Source: Mucilaginibacter galii (GTDB lineage: Bacteria; Bacteroidota; Bacteroidia; Sphingobacteriales; Sphingobacteriaceae). Taken from it: a stretch of DNA of 64,000 bases. The position numbers and the translations under genes are program-made. Below are positions 50,759-60,238 of this stretch, one piece after another. Location of the stretch: positions 620,001 to 684,000 of the forward strand of contig NZ_BMDO01000001.1 in the NCBI RefSeq assembly GCF_014635825.1, in the 5' to 3' direction. Numbering within the stretch: position 1 is the first letter of the stretch; the number at the start of each line of letters is the position of its first letter. Below the pieces are notes generated by a model. That model was given only the letters and a program-made list of their open reading frames with translations, was not told the DNA's origin and ran no database searches.

Positions 50759-51910
50759 ATGACCCGAGACGAATACCTGCAACTTTTCCAAAAGTTTTTG
50801 GCAGGTAATGCCACGCCAGATGAAGTAGAAAAAATCATGTCTTACCAGGACGATTTCGACCTAGCAGATTCGGCCGTGAGCACTGATGATACTGAACAGC
50901 AGCTCCGGGGGCAGCGCATACTTCATCAAATTTCAAATACCATTGCAAAACAAAATTCGGCTTCTAAGTTTAACCATTTATGGCTGGCAGCCGCTGTAAT
51001 ACTTACCATAACAAGCATTGGCCTTTTATTTTTAAAAGACTACCAGCCTGCCACCCCTCAAAAGGTTGCTGCCAAAACCAGCATATTGCATGATGTTAAG
51101 CCCGGCACCAACAAAGCGCTCCTGACGCTGGAAAACGGCAAACAAATAGCCCTGAACGATATGAGCACCGGCACTATTTTAAAGCAGGGGCACATTGCGG
51201 TGGTTAAACAAAAGAACGGCCTGCTACAGTACCAGGTTACATCGAACGCCGGCAGCGCTCAAAATTTGCCTATAAAGTACAATACTATATCTACCCCCGT
51301 AGGCGGAGAATACTCAGTAGTGCTGCCCGATGGTTCGAAGGTTTGGCTTAATTCAGCATCTTCTTTAAAATTCCCTACGGCATTTAACGGCACCGAAAGG
51401 CGTGTTGAACTTACCGGTGAGGGCTATTTTGAGATAGCCAAGAATAAGCACAAACCTTTTAAGGTAAAATTCAATAATGAGGAAGTAGAAGTTTTGGGTA
51501 CGCACTTTAACATTATGGCTTATCAGGATGATGCAGTTACCCGCACCACTTTGTTAGAAGGGTCGGTAAGCATCAGCAAAAATAATGTTAAAAGAGTGCT
51601 TGTGCCGGGGCAGCAAGCCATTGGCGGCTTGCAAACCAATGGCTTTAGCATAAAAGAGGTAAGCACCGAAGAAGCCGTAGCCTGGAAAAACGGTTTATTC
51701 CTGTTCCGTAATGAGAACATCAGGAGCATTATGAAAAAAATTGCCAGGTGGTATAACATTGATGTGTATTACCAGGGCACATTAGCCAACCAGGAATTTG
51801 GCGGGCGGGTATCCAAATCAAAAAACCTGTCTGAGATCTTAAAAAACCTGGAGCTTACCGGCACTATTCACTTTAAAGTAGATGGAAGGAGGGTAACTGT
51901 TATGGAATAA
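50759..51910 (+). CDS. FecR-family anti-sigma factor
   Basis: 383 residues. The N-terminal cytoplasmic anti-sigma part (MTRDEYLQLFQKFLAGNATPDEVEKIMSYQ, about 1-50) is followed by a transmembrane helix at about 77-96 (LWLAAAVILTITSIGLLFL). The periplasmic FecR domain (YNTISTPVGGEYSVVLPDGSKVWLNSASSLKFP, about 177-209; GEGYFEIAKNKHKPFKVKFNNEEVEVLGTHFNIMAYQ, about 221-257) comes next, and a C-terminal DUF4974/STN-like domain completes it (RSIMKKIARWYNIDVYYQG and ILKNLELTGTIHFKVDGRRVTVM). It is divergent from the sigma gene and upstream of susC, the usual layout for transport-coupled regulation. Confidence 0.96.
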   Translation: MTRDEYLQLFQKFLAGNATPDEVEKIMSYQDDFDLADSAVSTDDTEQQLRGQRILHQISNTIAKQNSASKFNHLWLAAAVILTITSIGLLFLKDYQPATPQKVAAKTSILHDVKPGTNKALLTLENGKQIALNDMSTGTILKQGHIAVVKQKNGLLQYQVTSNAGSAQNLPIKYNTISTPVGGEYSVVLPDGSKVWLNSASSLKFPTAFNGTERRVELTGEGYFEIAKNKHKPFKVKFNNEEVEVLGTHFNIMAYQDDAVTRTTLLEGSVSISKNNVKRVLVPGQQAIGGLQTNGFSIKEVSTEEAVAWKNGLFLFRNENIRSIMKKIARWYNIDVYYQGTLANQEFGGRVSKSKNLSEILKNLELTGTIHFKVDGRRVTVME

Positions 51911-51936
51911 ACTTATTCATAGTAGTTACGCAAATA

Positions 51937-51963
51937 ATCAGGAACGCTGCGAACGTCCCTGAT
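51937..51963 (+). terminator. Hairpin between fecR and susC (possible attenuator)
   Basis: ATCAGG-A-ACG pairs with CGT-C-CCTGAT around a short loop in the 136-bp fecR-susC gap. TTTTC follows 10 nt later. It could be a weak terminator separating fecR from the susC promoter. No definite susC promoter box was identified. Confidence 0.4.
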
Positions 51964-52046
51964 CTTAGCAGTTTTCTTGAAAAAAACTGTGTCGGGTAAC
52001 TCAATATACCAGCCGTTAAACCAATTATTAAAAACCTAACATTCAA

Positions 52047-55000
52047 ATGTATAAAATTTTTACTGCAATTATTTGCGGGGCTTTTTCCTGCTTTTCACCT
52101 AAATTCATTCGAATAATGAAGCTGACCATTGTTTTGTGGGTAGTTGCTCTTATGCAGGTAAGCGCATCTACCTATGCACAAAAAGTTACATTAAATGTCC
52201 GTAACTCATCGTTAGACCAGGTTTTAAACAGCCTGAGCCAGCAAAGCGGGTACAATTTCGTGTACAATTCGGGCATGATAAAAAATGCAAAACCGGTAAG
52301 CGTAAACGCTACCAACGAACCTATAAAAGATGTGCTCGAAGAGTGCTTCAAAAATCAACCGCTCGATTATGTGATTAATGGCAACACCGTTGTTATAAAG
52401 AAAAAAGACCTTACGCCGGTTGCGGTGCAGGACATAAATGTAACCGGTATCGTAACCGATAACAAAGGCGAACCCCTTCCGGGTGTAACCGTTACCTTAA
52501 AAGGGGTAAAAAAAGTAACCATTACCGATGTGAACGGCCGCTACAGCATTAGCGTGTCCGAGGGTAACCCAACCCTGGTATTTAGCTCTATTGGCTTTGC
52601 CTCGCAGGAAGTAGCGGTAAACAACCGTACCCAGCTCAATGTAACCATGACCGAAAGCGCCACGGCACTGGCGCAGGTAGAGGTAGTATCTATAGGTTAT
52701 GGTAGTGCACGCCGCGGCGACCTTAGCGGCGCCATATCATCGGTAAAAGCTGCTGATATTGCCAATACGCCGCAGATAAGTGTAGATCAGCTATTACAAG
52801 GTAAGGCAGCCGGTTTAACCATTACCCAAAACTCTGGTGGCCCGGGTAGTGCTACTTCGGTACACATTCGTGGTATTACGTCGTTAAGTTTATCTAACGA
52901 ACCCTTATATGTAATTGATGGTGTGCCTGTATCGGGCGATGCCAATAACCGCACCAGCAGCGGCCGCTCGCAACAGTTATCGCCAAACAATGGTGAATCT
53001 GGCGTTAGTCCCCTATCCTACCTTAACCCAAGTGATATAGAATCTATCGACGTACTTAAGGATGCATCGGCAACTGCCATTTACGGTAGCCGTGGCTCTA
53101 ACGGTGTAATTATTATTACCACCAAACGTGGTAAGAACGGCGCGTTTCGTATTGGCTATGATGGTTATTATGGTTTCCAGGAACAAGGCAAATTTTTGCC
53201 GATGATGAATCTGAAGCAATACGCAGGCTTGCAAAATGCCCTGGCCGATATTATTAATATAGGCCGCAGAGGCGAGTTTGCCAACCCCGAACTATTAGGA
53301 CAGGGAACCGACTGGCAAAATGAAATTTTCAAGACCGCTACGCAGCAAAGCCATCAGCTAAGCTTTTCGGGAGCTAAAGAAAATACCGATTATTATATCT
53401 CCACCGGTATAGTTAACCAGGATGGTACCGTGTTGGGTAACGATTATAAACGTTACAACATACGCACCAACTTAAACTCACAAGTAAAACCATGGCTTAA
53501 GGTGGGTACCACCATGTCTGGCGCTTACAGTTTCCAAAATACCTCATTAAGTAATAACACGGGTATTATTTACACGGCTTTGTTAAGTGCGCCTGACCAG
53601 GTAGTATACAATGCCGATGGCTCGTTCAGCGGCCCGCAGGCTGATCAAATCGGAGGACAAAATAACCCGGTACAACAAGCCTTAAACATTACCAACACAC
53701 TTACGCGTTATAACGTTCAAGGTAGTTTGTATGCCGATATCAGGCTTTACAAAGACCTGTCTTTACGGTCTGAAGCAAACGGCGATCTAAACTTTTCGTA
53801 CGCCAAGCTCTTCCGCCCTACTTACAATAACGGTCCGCGTTTTAGTAACCCAACGGCATCGTTGCAAGAGTATAATTCAAACTCGTACTACTGGACCTGG
53901 AAAGAATACTTGACCTATAACCACACCTTTGCTAAAAAGCATGTGTTAAACGCCACTTTAGGCCACGAGTTAATTAACACCCGTTATAATGACAACTCGG
54001 CAACGGTACAAAGCTTTTTAAGCAACGATTTACCGGCCTTGGGTTTGGGCGATCCTAAAACAGCTACAGTTGGCGAGTTTATAGGCCCTATAGAAGTTAT
54101 TGAGTCTGCTTTTGCACGTGCGGTTTATACTTATAACAACCGTTACAACTTAACGGCTACGCTGCGTTCCGACCGTTCTTCAAAATTTGCACAAGGCAAC
54201 CAAACCGGCTTCTTCCCGTCGTTCGGTGCTTTCTGGCGCATTTCAGAAGAACCGTTTTGGGCTCCGCTTAAATCTGTTGCCGATAATGTGAAGATCAGGT
54301 TAGGTTACGGACAAACCGGTAATCAGGCTGTTCCAAACTACTTGTACGGTTCTGCCCTGCTTGCGGTACCAACCGGTTTAGGCAACGGTTTTGCCATTGA
54401 TAAAATTGCGAACCCTAACCTCACCTGGGAAACCGCCATCCAATCAAACTTAGGTTTAGATTTCAGCCTGTTTAACGGTCGTATAGAATCTACCGTAGAG
54501 ATTTGGAGAAAAAGCTCTAAAAACTTCCTGTTCCAAGCACCGCTTCCGGCCTTTTTGTTAGGCCAAGCGGCAGAATATTCAGGTACAGGTGTAATTAGTC
54601 CGCCTTATGTAAACGGTGGCGAATTAAAGTCTAACGGTTTCGATTTGACGATTGCCACCCGCAACATTGTGGGCAAAAACTTCAGGTGGAGCTCTAACTT
54701 TATTGCCGGCCATTACAGTACTAAAGTAGCCTCTTTATACAACGGCATCCCTTACATCAGCCAAAATGTAACCACCAGTTTCTTAAACTTACCGGTTACA
54801 CGTACGCAGGTAGGTTCGGCTGTGGGCGAGTTTTATGGTTACAAGATGAAAGATCTGTTCCGCACGGCCGATCAGTTGCGTAACGCACCTATACAGTTTG
54901 GCCGCCCGGTAGCCAGCGGTAGCGGCGGTACTTTTTTGGGCGATGTGCAGTATGAAGATTTAAACAACGATGGTAAAATTGATGCCAGCGATCAAACCTT

Positions 55001-55517
55001 TATAGGCAACCCTAACCCTAAGCTTACGTACGGTATCACCAACGATTTTAGCTACAAAGCCTTCGACCTTAAAATATTCCTGAACGGTTCTTACGGTGCT
55101 AAAATATTTAACGTATTAAATTACCAGATAGCCAGCCTGGGCAGCCTTTACCAAAACCAGGTAGCTTACGCAGCAAACTTCTGGACGCCAACCAATCCTA
55201 ATGCCGACACACCACGCCCTGTTGCCGGCGATAACCCCAACCTGGTAAACTCTAACCGCTTTGTTGAAAACGGATCTTTCTTAAGACTGCAAACCGTTTC
55301 AGTGGGCTATACTTTGCCGGCTAAGCTTGCCAAGCGTGCTATGCTTAACCGCTTAAGGGTTTACGCCAGCGGACAAAACCTTTATGTGTTTACCCCATAC
55401 AAAGGCTTAGACCCTGAAATTGGCTCGGTTAACCAAAACGTATTTTTAACCAATGTTGATTTAGGACGGTACCCTATACCAAGAACCATTGTGTTTGGTA
55501 TTAACGCCGAGTTTTAA
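52047..55517 (+). CDS. SusC/RagA-type TonB-dependent transporter with STN domain
   Basis: 1156-residue outer-membrane importer of oligosaccharides. A signal with hydrophobic core MKLTIVLWVVALMQVSASTYA follows a short N-terminal extension, so a start at the second Met (MKLT) is also possible. Next come an STN signalling domain (about 46-130, VTLNVRNSSLDQVLNSLSQQSGYNFVYNSG), a carboxypeptidase-regulatory-like domain (about 135-215, TGIVTDNKGEPLPGVTV), and the plug (QLLQGKAAGLTI; NPSDIESIDVLKDASATAIYGSRGSNG at about 327-355). The 22-strand barrel ends YPIPRTIVFGINAEF. The STN domain indicates contact with FecR. susD follows after 18 bp. The substrate is inferred to be xylan oligosaccharides from the GH10 gene. 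Confidence 0.96.
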   Translation: MYKIFTAIICGAFSCFSPKFIRIMKLTIVLWVVALMQVSASTYAQKVTLNVRNSSLDQVLNSLSQQSGYNFVYNSGMIKNAKPVSVNATNEPIKDVLEECFKNQPLDYVINGNTVVIKKKDLTPVAVQDINVTGIVTDNKGEPLPGVTVTLKGVKKVTITDVNGRYSISVSEGNPTLVFSSIGFASQEVAVNNRTQLNVTMTESATALAQVEVVSIGYGSARRGDLSGAISSVKAADIANTPQISVDQLLQGKAAGLTITQNSGGPGSATSVHIRGITSLSLSNEPLYVIDGVPVSGDANNRTSSGRSQQLSPNNGESGVSPLSYLNPSDIESIDVLKDASATAIYGSRGSNGVIIITTKRGKNGAFRIGYDGYYGFQEQGKFLPMMNLKQYAGLQNALADIINIGRRGEFANPELLGQGTDWQNEIFKTATQQSHQLSFSGAKENTDYYISTGIVNQDGTVLGNDYKRYNIRTNLNSQVKPWLKVGTTMSGAYSFQNTSLSNNTGIIYTALLSAPDQVVYNADGSFSGPQADQIGGQNNPVQQALNITNTLTRYNVQGSLYADIRLYKDLSLRSEANGDLNFSYAKLFRPTYNNGPRFSNPTASLQEYNSNSYYWTWKEYLTYNHTFAKKHVLNATLGHELINTRYNDNSATVQSFLSNDLPALGLGDPKTATVGEFIGPIEVIESAFARAVYTYNNRYNLTATLRSDRSSKFAQGNQTGFFPSFGAFWRISEEPFWAPLKSVADNVKIRLGYGQTGNQAVPNYLYGSALLAVPTGLGNGFAIDKIANPNLTWETAIQSNLGLDFSLFNGRIESTVEIWRKSSKNFLFQAPLPAFLLGQAAEYSGTGVISPPYVNGGELKSNGFDLTIATRNIVGKNFRWSSNFIAGHYSTKVASLYNGIPYISQNVTTSFLNLPVTRTQVGSAVGEFYGYKMKDLFRTADQLRNAPIQFGRPVASGSGGTFLGDVQYEDLNNDGKIDASDQTFIGNPNPKLTYGITNDFSYKAFDLKIFLNGSYGAKIFNVLNYQIASLGSLYQNQVAYAANFWTPTNPNADTPRPVAGDNPNLVNSNRFVENGSFLRLQTVSVGYTLPAKLAKRAMLNRLRVYASGQNLYVFTPYKGLDPEIGSVNQNVFLTNVDLGRYPIPRTIVFGINAEF

Positions 55518-55535
55518 TTTATAGGATTATTAGAT

Positions 55536-57206
55536 ATGACAACATATAAAAAATTATTCGTGGCCATTACAGCGCTTACCGCGGTAATGTCTTCCAGTTG
55601 CAAAAAAGATTACTTTAACCGCCCGCCAAAAAGCACCATTACGGTAGATAACTTTTACCAGAATGCCGAGCAGGTACAGGCCGCTACCTTACTGCTTTAC
55701 AGTGCACCCTGGTTTGGCTATTGCGGTAAAAGCGGTTGGTCTATCACCGAGTTAAGCGGTGGCAATGGCCGTACCTATTCTGCTGATATTATCAACTTTC
55801 AGGATTTTACGGTAACCAATACCAACTTTGAAATTTCGGCTGCCTGGAACTCCTTATACATAGAGATAGCACAGGCTAATGCTTTAATTAACAGCTTACC
55901 TACGGCAGTGCCTGCATCTGTAAACCCTTCGGTGTTGACAAACGCCTTAGGTGAGGCACGCTTATGGAGAGCGCTTGCCTACTTCCATTTGGTTCGCATT
56001 TTTGGAGCGGTACCTATTATCGAAAACACTTTCGATTACATAGCCGATTACCAGGTGCCGCGCCACCAGATTGCCGATGTTTATAAATTCATTGTAAGAG
56101 ATCTCCAGTTTGCCGAGGCCAATTTGGCTCCTGCTGTTCGTGGTAGTGCTTCTCCGGCAAATGCGCGTGTATCCAGCGGCTCGGCTTCTGCGCTTTTAGC
56201 CAAGGTTTATTTGTACATGCAAGATTATCCTAACGCACGTGCTGAGGCCGAAAAGGTAATTAATAGCAAGGAGTTTAAACTATATGGAATTGATGTAGCC
56301 GGTAAAACCTTTGCCGATTTATTCCTGACCGCCAATAATAACAACGAAGAATCAATAGTAGCGTTGCAATGGGCAGGTAACGGTGGTTATGGCCGTGGCA
56401 ACCCTTTCCAGGCCGCAGCCGCTTACAACAGCCAGATTACTGGTACCGGCGATGGTTACGGACAAATTGCGCCAACTTTCGACCTGCAAGATAAGTTTGA
56501 CCCTGCCGATCTGCGCAGAAAAGCAACCTACATGCTGCCGGGCGATTTTTATCCGGAGATTAACCAGTCTAAAGGTGGTTATACCCTGCCTGCCGATGCA
56601 AGCTCACAAGGTACACATGCACAGGTTAAAAAGTACATTGTAGGTACCCCTGCCGATAACGGCGGTTCGGGCGGGGCACAATCATCGGCCAATAACACGT
56701 ATTTGATGCGTTACGCTGAGGTTTACCTTATAGAGGCCGAAGCTATTATGGCCGGTGCTAAAACCAGCAGCGATCCTACTGCTTTAGCGGCTATTAACAT
56801 GATCAGGCGTCGTGCTGGTTTACCTAATTTAACCGTTATCGACCGCTCGGGCTTTGTTACTAACCCTAACTACGTTCAGGGCAGTAACCTTAAAGGACAA
56901 CGCTGGCCAACCAATTACCAGGATGACCTGCTTGATGAGCGCCGCCGCGAGTTTGCCTTTGAGAACGATTACTTTTTTGATTTGATGCGCCTGGATGGTT
57001 TCAACAAAACAGACCACCCCATTGCCCTGCAAATTATTAAACAACAGGATAAAGGTGCATCAGATAATGCTACCCCTCCTGCCCGTTACGGTAATGGCTA
57101 TTTAACCAATATTACCAGCGCAAGCTTTGTGTTTCCTATACCGGCTACCGAAACTGCCGCCGATACTAAATTGCTGGAAGCACCGGTACCTTATGTTTTT
57201 AAATAA
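55536..57206 (+). CDS. SusD/RagB-type surface glycan-binding lipoprotein
   Basis: 556 residues. The lipoprotein signal has its lipobox at SSSC (Cys22), followed by KKDYF, consistent with export to the cell surface. The SusD helical TPR-like fold shows QVQAATLLLYSAPWFGYCGKSGW, LGEARLWRALAYFHLVRIFGAVPIIE (about 148-173, the strong SusD motif), and the C-terminal RYAEVYLIEAEAIM with DDLLDERRREFAFENDYFFDLMRLDGF. It forms the lid on SusC and binds the oligosaccharide before import. It lies in tandem with susC and the glycan-binding protein gene, with 18-bp gaps on both sides, so all are probably one operon. Confidence 0.96.
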   Translation: MTTYKKLFVAITALTAVMSSSCKKDYFNRPPKSTITVDNFYQNAEQVQAATLLLYSAPWFGYCGKSGWSITELSGGNGRTYSADIINFQDFTVTNTNFEISAAWNSLYIEIAQANALINSLPTAVPASVNPSVLTNALGEARLWRALAYFHLVRIFGAVPIIENTFDYIADYQVPRHQIADVYKFIVRDLQFAEANLAPAVRGSASPANARVSSGSASALLAKVYLYMQDYPNARAEAEKVINSKEFKLYGIDVAGKTFADLFLTANNNNEESIVALQWAGNGGYGRGNPFQAAAAYNSQITGTGDGYGQIAPTFDLQDKFDPADLRRKATYMLPGDFYPEINQSKGGYTLPADASSQGTHAQVKKYIVGTPADNGGSGGAQSSANNTYLMRYAEVYLIEAEAIMAGAKTSSDPTALAAINMIRRRAGLPNLTVIDRSGFVTNPNYVQGSNLKGQRWPTNYQDDLLDERRREFAFENDYFFDLMRLDGFNKTDHPIALQIIKQQDKGASDNATPPARYGNGYLTNITSASFVFPIPATETAADTKLLEAPVPYVFK

Positions 57207-57224
57207 CTTTTTAAATAAAAGATA

Positions 57225-58373
57225 ATGAAACTTAATTTAAAACTTTTCAGCCTCCTGCTATCGGTATTGATGGTAGCAGGTTTGGCCTCCTGTAAAAAAA
57301 ATGAGGAGGGCGGCAAGGGCGCGCCAACGGTTACCCGTGTACGCCTGCTCAGTAAAACAGATACGGTAAGAGATGTAATTCATACCATTACGCTCGATTC
57401 AATAAGCGTGTACGATCAAACCCGCCTTAGGGCTTTTGACTCTACCGTAACTGCCGGACGCCTTAATACTCAATACGCCATACTGGGCAGCAACCTGCTT
57501 ACTACTAAAACCGTGGTATTAAATGGTATTTCCATTTATTTTAACCCAGGATTAATAACCGATAACAGCATCATTTTAACAGTGCCCAATAATGTGCCTT
57601 ACGGAAGCACACAGCCTAACAAACTGGTTATTACTACGGCGCATGGTACGGTAAACTTCGATTTTTCTGTAATTCAACCACCGGCCATTATTACCAGCTT
57701 TACACCAGCGGCAGGCAGTGCAGGCGATGTTATAACCATTACAGGTACTAATCTAGATAACGCCACCGTGGTACGTTTTAACGACATTCCGGGGCAAATA
57801 CAAGGTACGCCAACTAAAACCCAAATTCAGGTTAAAGTGCCCGCTGGTGTGCAAAATGCATTTATTTATGTAACTACCCCGGGTGGTACCACCAAATCTA
57901 TCGATTCGTTCGGTATACCTGCCCCGGCTTTTAAGGCTTTGATCTATGATGATAAGTTTGCCGCGAACTGGGCAGCAGGCGGCTACAACACCGACCGCGA
58001 TCTGGCTAATAAAGAGCATACAAAAAGAGGCCAGGCAGCTATCAAAATCACAGCTACAGGAGCGTACGGAGGTTTTGTAATGACTTACAAAGATGCCAAT
58101 GGCAATGGTTTGGATGTAAGTGCCCTGGGTGCTACATCCATCAAATATTCACTTTATGGCGATGCTGCATCAGATGGAAAAAAGGTGCAGGTATATGTGA
58201 ATGGTAACTTTAATACCTCTGTTCAGGCCACTATAGTGGGCGGCAAATACGTAGACATTACAGTACCTCTAAGCTCGTTCACCGGCGTTAAAGTGATCAC
58301 CGAAATTGCCATCCAAGAAGCAGGCGGTGCCCCGCCGCTTACCTGGTGGGTTGACGATTTAGGGATTATGTAA
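57225..58373 (+). CDS. Surface glycan-binding protein with IPT/TIG domain (SusE/F-position)
   Basis: 382 residues. The lipobox is LASC (Cys23) followed by KKNEEGGKG. An N-terminal region of beta strands is followed by an IPT/TIG immunoglobulin-like domain (about 148-230: PAIITSFTPAAGSAGDVITITGTNLDNATVVRFN, QIQVKVPAGVQNAFIYVTTPGGTTKSID). A C-terminal beta-sandwich with aromatic residues suited to glycan binding follows (FAANWAAGGYNTDRD, GAYGGFVMTYKDANGNGLDVS, PPLTWWVDDLGIM). It matches the architecture of SGBP-B proteins in xylan and glucan loci. It is third in the susC operon. Confidence 0.88.
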   Translation: MKLNLKLFSLLLSVLMVAGLASCKKNEEGGKGAPTVTRVRLLSKTDTVRDVIHTITLDSISVYDQTRLRAFDSTVTAGRLNTQYAILGSNLLTTKTVVLNGISIYFNPGLITDNSIILTVPNNVPYGSTQPNKLVITTAHGTVNFDFSVIQPPAIITSFTPAAGSAGDVITITGTNLDNATVVRFNDIPGQIQGTPTKTQIQVKVPAGVQNAFIYVTTPGGTTKSIDSFGIPAPAFKALIYDDKFAANWAAGGYNTDRDLANKEHTKRGQAAIKITATGAYGGFVMTYKDANGNGLDVSALGATSIKYSLYGDAASDGKKVQVYVNGNFNTSVQATIVGGKYVDITVPLSSFTGVKVITEIAIQEAGGAPPLTWWVDDLGIM

Positions 58374-58438
58374 TTTATAATTGATTGTTGAACGCTGCCG
58401 CGAGGGCGACGCTCAACTTAATTTTCAAATAAAAATTT

Positions 58439-60118
58439 ATGAAAAAAATATTACATCCGCTGCGCTTTGCCGCTACAGGATTACTACTGATATATGCCAC
58501 CTCTTGTAAAAAAGAGAACTACGATGATATAACCGTACCCGATGTGCCTTTGGTTACTACCACCGGTAACGTAAACCCTGCCGATAGTATTGGTACGCTT
58601 AAAGCCTTAACCGCTGCAAGCTTCCCTAATATGGGTATGGCCATAACGGCCAATTCTATGCTGGCGGGTAGCCCTTACCTGGCTACGGTAAAAGCACAAG
58701 CAAATAACATTACTTTTGGCAACGAACTCAAAGAAGGTTCGGTAGTATCAACTAACGGAACTTACAATTATACCACGGCCGATAATTTGTATAACATTTG
58801 TGCAAATAACGGCCTGCAAGTGTTTGGCCATACCCTGGTTTGGCACTCGCAACAAAGTGCTACGTATTTAAACTCGTTAATTGCACCTATTGTTACTGCG
58901 CCAGTATTAACCAATGTGCTGGTTAACGGCGGTTTTGAAACCGTAAGTGGTACAACCATAAGCAACTGGTCGGTTTATAATAGCCCCGCCTCGTTTTCAT
59001 CAACTACTGCTGCTAACGAAGTGCGCAGTGGTACAAGAGCGCTCAAGGTTGCCGTAGCTGCACCCGTTCAGCCTTACCAGGTACAAATAACAAGCGACCT
59101 GTTTAACACTACGGTGGGTACTAACTATACCATGACGTTTTACATGAAAGCAGCGTCAGCCGGCGGCAGAATGCGTATTTCAACAGGCACCACCGCGCAA
59201 TACTCTGCCGACTATAACATTACTACCGATTGGGCTCCGTACACCTTTACCTTCCCGGCTAAGGATGCACAAACCCGCGTGTACTTTGATATGGGGTACG
59301 TTGCCAATACTTATTTTGTTGATGATGTGACCGTAACCGGCCCGGCCGTGGGCAGCGGAAGCGTTGAACAAACTCCGGCTCAAAAAGCTGCCGCTATTGA
59401 AAACGAGATGAAACGTTACATTACCACCACCATGCAACGTTATGCAGGTAAAATTAAAGCCTGGGATGTAGTGAACGAGGCCTTTGTAAACAATGGACAA
59501 TTGCGTACCAATACCAATTACACCATACCAACAGCCAATACCACTAACGAGTTTTTATACGGCCCGTACATTGGTACTAAGTATGACAATAATAACTACA
59601 TCCTGAAAGCATTTCAGTATGCTAAAGCAGCTGATCCAACCGCGTTAAGATTCATTAATGATTATAACCTCGAAACCTCAAAAGCTAAAGTAGATTCGAT
59701 GAAAGCGCTGGTTATGTTCATCAATTCTAAAGGTGCGTTGGTAGATGGCTTGGGCACACAAATGCATGTAGCCTATAACACCACCCGTACAGGTATTGAT
59801 TATGCTTTTAAAACCCTGGCTTCTACAGGTTTAAAGATCCGTATTTCGGAGCTGGATGTTATTGCCAACACCGCACGCTCGGCTACTTACGTTCCCAGCG
59901 TTACTATACCCAGCTTACAGGCCGATATGTATAAATACATTGTACAGTCGTACCTTAAAAACGTACCTGCCGCACAGCGTTATGGCATAACCGTTTGGGG
60001 CGTAGCCGATACAGACAGCTGGTTAAACACCGCTGCCGCACCGGATGTACCGCTATTATTTGACAAGAACTTTAAAAAGAAAGTCACCTTCTCAGGCTTT
60101 ATCCAGGGATTAAAATAA
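58439..60118 (+). CDS. GH10 endo-beta-1,4-xylanase with nested CBM, surface lipoprotein
   Basis: 559 residues; lipobox ATSC (Cys23) then KKENYDD. The GH10 barrel begins at NMGMAITANSML and has HTLVWHSQQ (about 131-139). It is then interrupted by a CBM4_9-like module (about residues 158-302, VLVNGGFETVSGTTISNWSVYN ... YFVDDVTVTG) before resuming at QTPAQKAAAIENEMKRYI. The acid/base is Glu347 in AWDVVNEAF and the nucleophile is Glu471 in ISELDV. From family knowledge, xylanases with inserted CBMs are found in Bacteroidota xylan loci. It is the last structural gene before a strong terminator. Confidence 0.95.
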   Translation: MKKILHPLRFAATGLLLIYATSCKKENYDDITVPDVPLVTTTGNVNPADSIGTLKALTAASFPNMGMAITANSMLAGSPYLATVKAQANNITFGNELKEGSVVSTNGTYNYTTADNLYNICANNGLQVFGHTLVWHSQQSATYLNSLIAPIVTAPVLTNVLVNGGFETVSGTTISNWSVYNSPASFSSTTAANEVRSGTRALKVAVAAPVQPYQVQITSDLFNTTVGTNYTMTFYMKAASAGGRMRISTGTTAQYSADYNITTDWAPYTFTFPAKDAQTRVYFDMGYVANTYFVDDVTVTGPAVGSGSVEQTPAQKAAAIENEMKRYITTTMQRYAGKIKAWDVVNEAFVNNGQLRTNTNYTIPTANTTNEFLYGPYIGTKYDNNNYILKAFQYAKAADPTALRFINDYNLETSKAKVDSMKALVMFINSKGALVDGLGTQMHVAYNTTRTGIDYAFKTLASTGLKIRISELDVIANTARSATYVPSVTIPSLQADMYKYIVQSYLKNVPAAQRYGITVWGVADTDSWLNTAAAPDVPLLFDKNFKKKVTFSGFIQGLK

Positions 60119-60141
60119 ACCTTATCACCATTATCCTTAAC

Positions 60142-60176
60142 GGGGCAAGTTCATTACTGAGCTTGCCCCTTTTATT
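60142..60176 (+). terminator. Rho-independent terminator after GH10 gene
   Basis: GGGGCAAG (60142-60149) pairs with CTTGCCCC (60162-60169), followed by TTTTATT. It ends the fecR/susC-GH10 transcript and separates the LacI gene. Confidence 0.9.
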
Positions 60177-60238
60177 GTAAAATAAATACTACTTTACATA
60201 GCCAATATAAATGCTTTAAAGAGCAAGTTAACCAACCT

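Noticed and set aside
51965..52046. ECF-type promoter before susC (GAAAAAAACTGTGTCGGGTAA)
   Set aside because: It has GAA and GTC elements at a loose spacing only. Without a consensus for this sigma factor it cannot be separated from chance.
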